Of a stretch of 43,538 bases of DNA, positions 24,802-32,510 are shown in pieces; the first letter of the stretch is position 1; each line of letters starts with the position of its first letter. The notes under the pieces were generated by a model. The model did not search any database and was not told the DNA's origin. It was given only the letters and a program-made list of their open reading frames with translations. Source of the stretch: Bacteroidaceae bacterium (lineage in GTDB: Bacteria; Bacteroidota; Bacteroidia; Bacteroidales; Bacteroidaceae); assembly GCA_017617235.1 (NCBI GenBank), contig JAFZWQ010000029.1, forward strand, positions 1-43,538. The letters are read 5' to 3'. A program made the translations under genes and the position numbers.

Positions 24802-25521
24802 TCACTTGGTCTCTTCGATAGCCGTGATGCCATCGGGCACGATGAGTTTATAGCCCTTGCCGTGCACGTTGTTGATTTCGATGCTGGGGTCGGCCCGGAG
24901 ATGCTTGCGCAACTTGGTGATGTAAACATCCATCGAGCGGGCATTGAAGTAGTTGTCGTCGATCCAGATGCTCTTCAGCGCCAGTTCGCGCAACAGCACA
25001 TCGTTGGCATGGGCGCACAGCAGGCCCAGCAGTTCGCTCTCCTTGGTGGTGAGCTTAACCTGTTCGCTGCCGCATGACAGGATTTGGCGCTGTGTGTCGA
25101 AATCGAACTTACCCAGTTTGTACATGGATACGGCAGGAGCCTTGTTGCTCTTTACACGACGCAGGATGGCCTCCATGCGGTACACCAGCTCGTCCATCGA
25201 GAAGGGCTTGGTCAGATAATCGTCGGCACCGATTTTGAAGCCCTCGAAAATGTCCTCCTTCAGGTTCTTGGCCGTTAGGAAGATGATGGGTACCTCGTCA
25301 TTCACCTGTCGTATTTCCTGGGCCAGCGTAAAGCCGTCCTTCTTTGGCATCATAACGTCGAGTACACACATGTCGAAGTGGCCCTTCATAAAGGCTCTGG
25401 AACCGGCCTCGCCGTCCAGATACAATTCGGCATTGTACCCTTTGGCCTGCAAATAATCTCTCAGCAACATGCCCAGACTTTCATCGTCCTCGCATAGCAG
25501 AATGTTTTGTTTAGTTTCCAT
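24802..25521 (-). CDS. rprY: OmpR-family response regulator, RprY
   Basis: A 239-residue two-domain regulator. Receiver domain 1-120: acidic pocket in LLCEDDES, phosphoacceptor D55 in CVLDVMMPKKDG, T in FLTAKN and K in LTKPFSMDEL. The DNA-binding winged helix spans ~135-235 (LTTKESELLGLLCAHANDVLLRELALKSIW and RSMDVYITKLRKHLRADPSIEINNVHGKGYKLIV). It closely fits RprY of Bacteroides fragilis, partner of the kinase RprX, a pair tied to envelope and antibiotic phenotypes. It is translated 9 bp after the kinase gene. Confidence 0.88.
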   Translation of the reverse strand: METKQNILLCEDDESLGMLLRDYLQAKGYNAELYLDGEAGSRAFMKGHFDMCVLDVMMPKKDGFTLAQEIRQVNDEVPIIFLTAKNLKEDIFEGFKIGADDYLTKPFSMDELVYRMEAILRRVKSNKAPAVSMYKLGKFDFDTQRQILSCGSEQVKLTTKESELLGLLCAHANDVLLRELALKSIWIDDNYFNARSMDVYITKLRKHLRADPSIEINNVHGKGYKLIVPDGITAIEETK

Positions 25522-25530
25522 AGTGTGTCC

Positions 25531-27048
25531 TTATGATTTAAGTATTGGTAATGTTATCGTAAATGTAGTTCCCTGTCCCCATTCGCTTTCCACCTTGATG
25601 GAGCCCTTGTGCTGGCGAATCATGTTCTTCACATAGGCCAGACCCAGGCCAAAGCCCTTCACGTTGTGCTGGTTGCCCGTATGCACGCGGTAGAACTTGA
25701 CGAAGATGCGCTTCAGGTCCTCGCGCTTGATGCCGATACCATTGTCCTGGATGCTGAGGTGGTACTTGCCGGAATGGTTCCAGCTGTGCAGCAAAACATG
25801 GATGGGCTCGGATTCGCGACGATACTTCACGGCATTGTCCAGCAGCGTGGAGATGACGTTGGTGAAATGCAACTCGTCGAAATAGATGTTGGGGTTCTCG
25901 GCTTCCAGCTGGGCATCTATCATGCCGCCCAAGCGCTCGACCTTCAGGGCGAACGAGGTGCCTACGATGTTCTCGATGAGTTCGTCGGCATTCAGCTCGA
26001 CGGGCTTCAGGGCGATATTGTCGTGGTCGTAGAGCGACATCTGCAGCACCTTTTCCACCTGATAGCGCAGACGCTTGGTCTCGGTATCTATCACCTTTCC
26101 CAGATTGTCGTACATGGCAGGCGTTTTCTTCACGCTGTCGTCAGCCAGCATCTGTGCCGCCAGCGACAAACTGGCGATGGGGGTCTTGAACTCGTGGGTC
26201 ATGTTGTTCACGAAGTCGTTCTTCATCTCATTAATCTTGCGCTGGCGAACGAACAGGTAAATGGTGAACATGAATGTGACGAACAGCACCAAGGTGAACA
26301 CCATAGCGGGAGCCATGAGACGGGCCACACCCAGCACGTATTTGTTACGACCAGGGAAGTGTACCTTCACCACACCCATATTGTTGGCAGGGTCGTTGCG
26401 GAAAAGGGTCTGCGTATAGGAGTATTCCGAACCTTTCTCGTCGTAGTCGGTACAACGGTACACCTCGCGCCCGTCGCTGGTAGTGATAACGAAATGGAAA
26501 GGCAGCGTTATGCCGTTCTGCTCCAACGCCTGACGCATGCAGGCATCCAGCAGTTTGGGATTCACGCGTTCCTCGAACGAATTCTCGCTGGCACTATAGA
26601 GTATGGAGTAGATAACCTCGTCGAGGATGTTCTTCTGATAGAGGTAGGCATTGCGCACAGCCATCTGGAACTGCTGGGTGCTGACGGCAAACGAAGACCG
26701 CTGGTTGAGTCCCAGCGAGAGACGAGGCATGGTGCTGATGGAGTCGAAATGCTGCACACCCAGCAAGGTGGGATTACCCAGCACCTTCGTGGTGTGGGCG
26801 TTGTGGTTGTCGTCGTCGATTTCCACCAGGGCCTCGACGTAATTCGATACGATGCCTTCCAGATAGTTGAATGTCTCGTTCCGCTCCAAGTCGTGCGAGG
26901 CCTGGTCCAGACTGCGCTTGACGCTTTCGTCGAACTGGTCCTTGCGCATCTTCACCATCATGCCAGTATACTGACTCTGCAGAAGCAACAGAACCACGAA
27001 GCTGACACCGATGCCGATGCTGATGATTAATAATACGGAACGTTTCAT
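25531..27048 (-). CDS. rprX: Sensor histidine kinase, RprX
   Basis: A 505-residue inner-membrane kinase. TM1 is residues ~4-24 (VLLIISIGIGVSFVVLLLL). A ~220-residue periplasmic sensor follows (SLDQASHDLERNETFNYLEG onward), then TM2 near residues 248-268 (PAMVFTLVLFVTFMFTIYLF). The HisKA H-box is NNMTHEFKTPIASL with H285, followed by HATPase blocks LLDNAVKYRRES (N), IQDNGIGIKREDL (G1) and GFGLGLAYVKNMI (G2). It is the first gene of the rprX-rprY operon, with a promoter at 27071-27100. Signal unknown. Confidence 0.88.
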   Translation of the reverse strand: MKRSVLLIISIGIGVSFVVLLLLQSQYTGMMVKMRKDQFDESVKRSLDQASHDLERNETFNYLEGIVSNYVEALVEIDDDNHNAHTTKVLGNPTLLGVQHFDSISTMPRLSLGLNQRSSFAVSTQQFQMAVRNAYLYQKNILDEVIYSILYSASENSFEERVNPKLLDACMRQALEQNGITLPFHFVITTSDGREVYRCTDYDEKGSEYSYTQTLFRNDPANNMGVVKVHFPGRNKYVLGVARLMAPAMVFTLVLFVTFMFTIYLFVRQRKINEMKNDFVNNMTHEFKTPIASLSLAAQMLADDSVKKTPAMYDNLGKVIDTETKRLRYQVEKVLQMSLYDHDNIALKPVELNADELIENIVGTSFALKVERLGGMIDAQLEAENPNIYFDELHFTNVISTLLDNAVKYRRESEPIHVLLHSWNHSGKYHLSIQDNGIGIKREDLKRIFVKFYRVHTGNQHNVKGFGLGLAYVKNMIRQHKGSIKVESEWGQGTTFTITLPILKS

Positions 27049-27070
27049 TCTTTTTCGTCGTTTGATACTG

Positions 27071-27100
27071 CGAAGTTAATGAAAAATGTTAAAACGCAAA
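27071..27100 (-). promoter_or_regulatory. Probable rprXY promoter
   Basis: On the minus strand: TTTG (complement of 27097-27100), an 18-bp spacer, TAACTTCG (complement of 27071-27078), one mismatch to TAnnTTTG. The -33 box overlaps the EF-G2 terminator arm. Confidence 0.5.
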
Positions 27101-27132
27101 AAAGGGAGCACGAAAAACGCACTCCCTTTTTA
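27099..27132 (-). terminator. Terminator of the EF-G paralogue gene
   Basis: AAAAGGGAG and CTCCCTTTT form the stem around an A-rich loop. The outer AATGTTAAAA/TTTTAACATT (27084-27137) can extend it. It lies about 55 bp after the EF-G2 stop. Confidence 0.75.
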
Positions 27133-27188
27133 ACATTCTTAACGTTTAAGCCCCTATTTATGCACTTTTTGGCATTTGGGGAACGGGA

Positions 27189-29342
27189 TTATTCAGCTTG
27201 CTCGGCCTCGTGATCCTTAATCAGTTTCTGCTGAACATCGGCAGGAACGAGCTCGTAGCTGGCGAAACTCATGATGAAGCTGGCACGACCACCCGTCAGG
27301 CTGCTCAGAGCGGTGCTGTACGATGACATCTCCTTCAGAGGAGCCTTTGCAGTCAACTTCTCGTAGCCGGCCTCGCTGGTCATACCCATAATCATGGCAC
27401 GACGGCCCTGCAGGTCGCTCATCACATCACCCAACTTGTCGCTCGGCACGAACACCTCAACGTCGTAGATGGGCTCCAGAATCTTCGGACCTGCCTCGCG
27501 GAAGGCCTGTGCGAAGGCCTGACGACCAGCCAGCATGAAGGACAGTTCGTTACTGTCAACCGGGTGCATCTTACCATCGTAAACAATGACACGCACGTCG
27601 CGAGCATAGCAACCCGTCAACGGGCCCTGCTCCATACGCTGCATGACACCCTTCAGGATGGCGGGCATGAAGCGTGCATCGATGGCACCACCCACAACAG
27701 AGTTGATGAAGACAAGCTTACCACCCCACTCCAGGTCGATGGTTTCCTCGCTCTTGGCATTGATGCGGAACTCCTGACCACCGAAACGGTAAACATCGGG
27801 AGCAGGCATACCCTCGTAGTAAGGCTCGACAATCAGGTGCACCTCGCCGAACTGACCAGCACCACCCGACTGCTTCTTGTGACGATAATCGGCACGTGCG
27901 GCCTTGGTGATGGTCTCGCGATAAGGCACCTTGGGCTCGTCGAAGACAATCTGTATCTTCTCGTTGTTCTCCATACGCCACTTCAGAGTGCGCAGGTGGA
28001 ACTCGCCCTGTCCGTGAACCAGAATCTGCTTCAGTTCCTTAGACTGCTCGATAACCCATGTGGGATCTTCCTCGCGCATCTTCTGCAGAGCATTCATCAT
28101 CTTCTCGGTCTCGCTCTCGTTCACGGCACGGATGGCACGCGAATACTTCGAGTTGGGATATTTGATGAAGTTGAAGCGGTTCTCGGCATTCTTGTCGTTC
28201 AGGGTGTTACCCGTCTTCACGTCCTTCAGCTTCACGGTGCAACCGATATCACCGGCTACCAGTTCCTCGACCTTGATACGGTTCTGACCTGCACAGCAGA
28301 ACAGCTGGGCCATACGTTCCTTGGAACCACGGTCGGCATTCGTCAGATCGTCGCCTTCGTGAACCTTACCGCTCATTACCTTGAAGTACTGAACCTCACC
28401 GATATGGGGCTCCATAGAGGTCTTGAAGAAGAACAGGCTGGTAGGACCATTGGGATCGGGATTCACCTCTACGCCACGGGTGTTGAACACCTTGGGCATC
28501 TCGTCAACGAAGGGAACTACATTACCCAGGAACTCCATCAGACGGCGAACACCCATATCCTTGCCTGCACATACGCAGAATACGGGGAACATGCCACGCA
28601 TGGCCAGTCCCTTGCGGATACCTTCGCGCATTTCGTCCTCGGTCAGGGTATCGCTCTCGAAGAACTTCTCCATCAGGCCTTCGTCGTTCTCGGCAGCAGC
28701 CTCAACCAGAGCCTTGTGCATCTCGGTGGCCTTCTCCAGCTGGTCGGCAGGAATGTCCTCGATAGTGGGAGCACCACCTTCTGGGCCCCAAGAATACTTC
28801 TTCATCAACAGCACGTCGATGAGGGCATTGAAATCGGGACCAGTCTTAATGGGATACTGCACGGGAACCACCTTCGGACCATAGATGTCGGTCAGCTGTT
28901 CCAAGATGCGGTCGTAGTCAGTATTCTCGTCGTCGAGCTGGTTAACGAGGAAAATGACGGGCTTGCCCAACTTCTCGGTATAGCGGAAGTGGTTCTGTGT
29001 GCCCACCTCGACACCATTGGCACCCTTCAGCAACAGGACTGCCGTATCGGTAACATTCAGGGCTGTCATAGCGGCACCAACGAAGTCGTCGGAACCCGGA
29101 CAGTCGATGATGTTCAGCTTCTTGTTGTTCCACTCTACATGGAATACTGTGCTGAATACGCTGTAACCATATTCCTGCTCAACGGGGAAATAGTCACTTA
29201 CCGTGTTGTGCTGTGTAATGCGTCCGCGACGCTTGATGATGCCTGCTTCGTAAAGCAGGCTTTCTGTCAGGGTTGTTTTACCCGCACCGTCATTGCCCAG
29301 CAAGGCAATGTTCTTGATCTCATGAGTCTGATAAACTTTCAT
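27189..29342 (-). CDS. fusA2: EF-G2, elongation factor G paralogue lacking the catalytic histidine
   Basis: A 717-residue translation GTPase-like protein with EF-G domain order: G domain 1 to ~285, beta-barrel domain II, then III-V. Canonical motifs are altered: G1 is GNDGAGKTTL (EF-G: HIDAGKTT), G3 is DCPGSDDF instead of DTPGHVDF with S84 in place of the catalytic His, and G4 is NQLD instead of NKxD. These changes fit the Bacteroides EF-G2 paralogue reported to support translocation without GTP hydrolysis during starvation and gut colonisation. Domain IV (QSGGAGQFGEVHLIVEP, then GGAIDARFMPAILKGV) is intact. It is a single gene with a terminator at 27099-27132. No TAnnTTTG promoter is visible close upstream, so expression may need an activator. 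Confidence 0.9.
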   Translation of the reverse strand: MKVYQTHEIKNIALLGNDGAGKTTLTESLLYEAGIIKRRGRITQHNTVSDYFPVEQEYGYSVFSTVFHVEWNNKKLNIIDCPGSDDFVGAAMTALNVTDTAVLLLKGANGVEVGTQNHFRYTEKLGKPVIFLVNQLDDENTDYDRILEQLTDIYGPKVVPVQYPIKTGPDFNALIDVLLMKKYSWGPEGGAPTIEDIPADQLEKATEMHKALVEAAAENDEGLMEKFFESDTLTEDEMREGIRKGLAMRGMFPVFCVCAGKDMGVRRLMEFLGNVVPFVDEMPKVFNTRGVEVNPDPNGPTSLFFFKTSMEPHIGEVQYFKVMSGKVHEGDDLTNADRGSKERMAQLFCCAGQNRIKVEELVAGDIGCTVKLKDVKTGNTLNDKNAENRFNFIKYPNSKYSRAIRAVNESETEKMMNALQKMREEDPTWVIEQSKELKQILVHGQGEFHLRTLKWRMENNEKIQIVFDEPKVPYRETITKAARADYRHKKQSGGAGQFGEVHLIVEPYYEGMPAPDVYRFGGQEFRINAKSEETIDLEWGGKLVFINSVVGGAIDARFMPAILKGVMQRMEQGPLTGCYARDVRVIVYDGKMHPVDSNELSFMLAGRQAFAQAFREAGPKILEPIYDVEVFVPSDKLGDVMSDLQGRRAMIMGMTSEAGYEKLTAKAPLKEMSSYSTALSSLTGGRASFIMSFASYELVPADVQQKLIKDHEAEQAE

Positions 29343-29462
29343 CGTGTTTAGTATTTAAGATTATTTTTGGTCGTTTTAGCCCCATTTTGGGCGATTCGGT
29401 TTGCAATTTAGCGAAAACCTGCGACTTGACCAAATGTTTCCTGCGGTTTTTTCCAAGATAGT

Positions 29463-29493
29463 TTTGTACATATACATATTTTCGTTACCTTTG
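29463..29493 (+). promoter_or_regulatory. Promoter of the YiiX-like/DUF4878/hemW operon
   Basis: TTTG at 29463-29466, a 19-bp spacer, TACCTTTG at 29486-29493. It supports the GTG start at 29521, 27 nt downstream, over longer frames. Confidence 0.8.
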
Positions 29494-29520
29494 CCTTACA
29501 TACCTTTAATATATACGCGC

Positions 29521-30141
29521 GTGAACACCTCAGCAGCCACATTTGCCATACTATTCGCCGCCATCGTGCCGACGGGGTGCCACAAGTCCGTAACAGACGC
29601 CACTTTACTGCCCGATACACTACAGTTGGAGGTGGGTGATGTGGTCTTCCGACGCTGTACAGGACTGGCCAGCCGCATGGTGATTTGGAGCGATGCCGAC
29701 GGAATGTTCTCGCATACAGGTATCGTGGTGGATTCCGCTGGAAAGAAAATGGTGATACATGCCGTTCCAGGCGAACCCGATTTCCCTGGCGACCCCGACC
29801 GCGTGAAGATGGAACCCGTGGAACGTTTCTTCTCGACAGCCCACGCCATTTCAGCAGGCGCATGCCGACCCGTCAATGCCGAAGCCGGACAGCAGGCAGC
29901 ACGGGTAGCTTGGGAAAAGTACAAAGAAGGAATACTTTTCGACCATGCTTTCGACGACAACGACACGTCCCAGCTGTACTGCACGGAACTAATCACCCAC
30001 GCCTATCATCGGGCCGGTGTGGAACTGGTGGGCAACGAACGCGATACGATAGACCTGCCGGGAATGCATTTCCGCTGCATCATGCCATCGCATCTATTCC
30101 ATTCGACACAACTATACCCAATTTTTATGTCTAACTCTTAA
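29521..30141 (+). CDS. YiiX-like permuted papain-fold amidase, predicted lipoprotein
   Basis: A 206-residue protein. GTG at 29521 gives MNTSAATFAILFAAIVPTGC, a signal peptide with possible lipidation at C20. The rest matches the YiiX/YebB group of circularly permuted NlpC/P60 (papain-like) enzymes: LEVGDVVFRR opens the domain, FSHTGIVV carries the catalytic His, and LYCTELITHAYHRAG carries the catalytic Cys. Family members act as amidases or peptidases on wall or lipid substrates; the target here is not known. It is the first gene of a three-gene run: DUF4878 follows after 12 bp, then hemW after 6 bp. Confidence 0.82.
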   Translation: MNTSAATFAILFAAIVPTGCHKSVTDATLLPDTLQLEVGDVVFRRCTGLASRMVIWSDADGMFSHTGIVVDSAGKKMVIHAVPGEPDFPGDPDRVKMEPVERFFSTAHAISAGACRPVNAEAGQQAARVAWEKYKEGILFDHAFDDNDTSQLYCTELITHAYHRAGVELVGNERDTIDLPGMHFRCIMPSHLFHSTQLYPIFMSNS

Positions 30142-30153
30142 AACTTGAGAATC

Positions 30154-30558
30154 ATGAAAAAGATTTTAGCAGCACTTTGTGTTTGCGCAGTGGCCCTGAT
30201 TCTGGGAGCCTGCGGCAGTAAGAACACCCCATCGGCAACAGCCGAAGCGTATGCCGACTACATCATCAAGGGCGACTACAAATCCGCCATCGAACTCATC
30301 CAGTTCAAAGGTTCGGAAGAGCAGGTCGAGAAACAAAAGGAATTCTATCTGCAGATGCTGGAGAACAAGGTTAAGGACGGTCTGCCCGACGATAAGAAGA
30401 TGACCAAGTTCGAAGTCATCAACGAGGAGATTGACGAGGAGAACGGAAAGGCAACCGTTACAGCCAACGTCACCTATGCCAACGACACCACGAAGGAAGA
30501 AACAACCAAGTTGGTGAAGACCGAAGACGGCAAGTGGATGATTGACGGCGAGAAGTAA
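30154..30558 (+). CDS. DUF4878-type lipoprotein
   Basis: A 134-residue lipoprotein with signal peptide MKKILAALCVCAVALILGAC (lipidated C20). The mature part, beginning ATAEAYADYIIKGDYKSAIELI and ending VKTEDGKWMIDGEK, has the NTF2-like cystatin-type pattern of DUF4878 (helices, then beta strands, final G-x-W-x-I/V motif). These lipoproteins are common in Bacteroidota; the fold suggests small-ligand or protein binding. It is co-transcribed between the YiiX-like gene and hemW. Confidence 0.8.
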   Translation: MKKILAALCVCAVALILGACGSKNTPSATAEAYADYIIKGDYKSAIELIQFKGSEEQVEKQKEFYLQMLENKVKDGLPDDKKMTKFEVINEEIDEENGKATVTANVTYANDTTKEETTKLVKTEDGKWMIDGEK

Positions 30559-30564
30559 AGACAC

Positions 30565-31731
30565 GTGGCCGGACTCTACATCCACATTCCCTTCTGCCAA
30601 AGTCGCTGCATTTATTGCGACTTCTACTCCACCACCCTGCCCGCTTCGTGGCAGATGCCATACATCGAGGCCCTGGGGCGGGAGCTTGAGTTACGAGTTA
30701 CAAATTACGAAATTCGAAACTATAACTCAGAACTCGGAACTCAGAACTCAGAACTGGACACACTTTACATTGGCGGCGGAACACCTTCGCAACTAACCAG
30801 CGAGGCGCTCCGTCGCCTGTTTCATATTATCGACCAGCACATTACGCTGGCCCCTGATGCTGAGGTAACCATCGAGGCCAACCCCGACGACGTCTGCCCC
30901 CAGTGGATTTCGCTGCTCAAGGACACCCCAGTGAACCGCATTAGCATGGGAGTACAGAGTCTCGACGACGGAATCCTGCGCACCCTGCACCGTCGTCATA
31001 CTGCTCGACAGGCCAAAGAGGCCATCAAATGGTTACAAGAAGCAGGATACCAGAACCTGAGCATCGACCTTATCTACGGACTGCCCGGACAATCCCTTTC
31101 GCAATTCGAAAGCGATGTCCGCGAGGTACTGGCAATGGGCATTCCACATCTGTCTGCCTATGCCCTGCAATTCGAGGAAGGCACACCGCTGATGCAAATG
31201 AAGGCGAAAGGCGAAGTTACCGAAGCCGATGAAGAGCTGAGTCTGGCCTGCTACAACAAACTTATCGACCTGACGCACAATGCAGGGTTGGAACATTACG
31301 AAATATCGAACTTTGCCCGACCAGGCTGGCGTTCGCGCCACAATTCGTCGTACTGGACGGGAACACCTTATCTGGGGTTGGGAGCAGGTGCCCACAGTTA
31401 CGATGGCAAACGACAGCGCAGCTACAATTGCGAGGACCTGAAGCGATACATCCAGGAAATCGAACAGGGGCAACTGCCCATGCAAATCGAAGAGTTGGAT
31501 GAGGATGCACGGTACAACGAACGGGTAATGCTTTCCCTGCGTACCTGCGAAGGCCTTTCGCTGTCGGCATTGGAACAGGATTTCGGACGCGAGCGGTTGA
31601 ACTATTGTCTGCGAATGGTAAAACCGCACATCGAGGGCGGACGACTGCAAGAAAAAGCGGATAAGAGTCTGTGTCTTACCCGCCTTGGTTTATTCGTCAG
31701 CGACGATCTCATCAGCGACCTGATGGTCTAA
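30565..31731 (+). CDS. hemW: Radical SAM haem chaperone HemW with an inserted repeat-encoded loop
   Basis: A 388-residue cytoplasmic protein formerly annotated as oxygen-independent coproporphyrinogen oxidase-like; HemW delivers haem to respiratory enzymes. The GTG at 30565 gives MAGLYIHIPFCQSRCIYCDF with the cluster cysteines C11, C15 and C18 (CxxxCxxC). LYIGGGTPSQL, EANPDDV, RISMGVQSLDDG and IDLIYGLPGQ are conserved SAM-core blocks. The C-terminal HemN_C domain follows. Residues 42-65 (rich in TNYE and NSEL motifs) have no counterpart in E. coli HemW and are encoded by ten contiguous 7-bp repeats. The loop is in frame, so the protein may still be active. Haem in the window otherwise appears only as the CxxCH motif of the PD40 lipoprotein. 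Confidence 0.9.
   Translation: MAGLYIHIPFCQSRCIYCDFYSTTLPASWQMPYIEALGRELELRVTNYEIRNYNSELGTQNSELDTLYIGGGTPSQLTSEALRRLFHIIDQHITLAPDAEVTIEANPDDVCPQWISLLKDTPVNRISMGVQSLDDGILRTLHRRHTARQAKEAIKWLQEAGYQNLSIDLIYGLPGQSLSQFESDVREVLAMGIPHLSAYALQFEEGTPLMQMKAKGEVTEADEELSLACYNKLIDLTHNAGLEHYEISNFARPGWRSRHNSSYWTGTPYLGLGAGAHSYDGKRQRSYNCEDLKRYIQEIEQGQLPMQIEELDEDARYNERVMLSLRTCEGLSLSALEQDFGRERLNYCLRMVKPHIEGGRLQEKADKSLCLTRLGLFVSDDLISDLMV
30688..30757. repeat. Heptamer tandem repeat, 10 units, inside hemW
   Basis: Ten contiguous 7-bp units: GAGTTAC twice, AAATTAC, GAAATTC, GAAACTA, TAACTCA, GAACTCG, GAACTCA twice, GAACTGG. It is the longest array in the window and translates through without a stop. Confidence 0.92.
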
Positions 31732-31747
31732 TTCCGCTTTTGCTCGC

Positions 31748-32443
31748 TTAATTGCGCTTTTCCTGATAACTTATTTCATAGAAATACGGCAACACGCTGC
31801 TGGTGGCTGCTGCTGTGCCCTGACTGTGGGGTACGATAACACGCACCAGGGCAATACCCTCGTCGTCGCTCTTCTGCCTACCCAGATTGATGTAGGACAT
31901 CGGCACAATCCATCCCGTAGGAACCGTTGTGGAATTGGAGGTAGTGCCGTAGATGACATTCATGGCTCCATTTGCGTCGGAATCAAAACTGGCCGAAATG
32001 GTGCCGGAATTATTGCTCACATTCAATATCTCGGGACTGGGTGCCCAATACGATGTCCGATCGGTGCTGTGCAGGCTATCGCCCATAATGCTGTATTCGT
32101 AATAGCGGCATATAATCTGCTTGTTCTCGCCATGTTTCAGTTTCTCACCCGGCCCCTTACGCACAATCTGCATATAGATACCGGTCTGCTTGAACAGCAC
32201 ATATTCGTTTTTCGATACATCGGTCATGGAATCCTGTGCCTCGAACTGCTCCTGCGAGATGGGATTAATCTTGCCCGTATGTAACAGGGTATCACCCTCA
32301 GCATCCAACAGAATGAGCGGGTCGCGTTCCAAGAATGCCGCTATGGCCTTGCGCTCCTTCTTCTTCTGGTCGGCATAGGATTCGTCGTCCTTACATGACA
32401 CGCAAAGTACACCGAGGATACAGAGAGCACAGAGATATTTCAT
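31748..32443 (-). CDS. DUF4827 lipoprotein
   Basis: A 231-residue exported protein. MKYLCALCILGVLCVSC is a lipoprotein signal peptide with lipidation at C17; its core is encoded by four 9-bp repeats (32399-32434). The mature part starts KDDESYADQKKKERKAIAAFLERD and has KTGIYMQIVRKG, GDSLHSTDRTSYWAPSPEIL and VPTGWIVPMSYINLGR, which fit DUF4827, a Bacteroidales family that looks related to FKBP-type folds. An in-frame ATG at 32455 is an alternative start. It is the last gene of the nhaD-endonuclease-nrnA run. Function unknown. Confidence 0.78.
   Translation of the reverse strand: MKYLCALCILGVLCVSCKDDESYADQKKKERKAIAAFLERDPLILLDAEGDTLLHTGKINPISQEQFEAQDSMTDVSKNEYVLFKQTGIYMQIVRKGPGEKLKHGENKQIICRYYEYSIMGDSLHSTDRTSYWAPSPEILNVSNNSGTISASFDSDANGAMNVIYGTTSNSTTVPTGWIVPMSYINLGRQKSDDEGIALVRVIVPHSQGTAAATSSVLPYFYEISYQEKRN
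32399..32434. repeat. 9-bp tandem repeat encoding a signal peptide
   Basis: CACGCAAAG, TACACCGAG, GATACAGAG, AGCACAGAG. Read on the minus strand in three-codon steps as LCA-LCI-LGV-LCV, ending one codon before the lipidated Cys of the DUF4827 lipoprotein. It is the same family as the arrays in mtaB. Confidence 0.88.
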
Positions 32444-32480
32444 TGTCTTTATCATAGTTCCATTATCTATTATCATTCTA

Positions 32481-32510
32481 CTTTTCAGCTTTTCAATCTT
32501 TCAACTTTTC
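32481..32510. repeat. 7/8-bp repeat at the nrnA stop
   Basis: CTTTTCA, GCTTTTCA, ATCTTTCA, ACTTTTC. On the minus strand it encodes the last residues (KEKLKD) and the stop codon of nrnA. Confidence 0.65.

Noticed and set aside
25609-27030. 473-codon plus-strand frame opposite rprX
   Set aside because: A mirror of the histidine kinase gene, with no recognisable domain.
27564-29351. 595-codon plus-strand frame opposite EF-G2
   Set aside because: A mirror of the EF-G2 gene, His/Leu/Val-rich with no motifs.
29379-29392. GCCC-N6-GGGC inverted repeat upstream of EF-G2 as an activator site
   Set aside because: Only a 4-bp arm, easily expected by chance; the sequence alone does not support naming a regulator.
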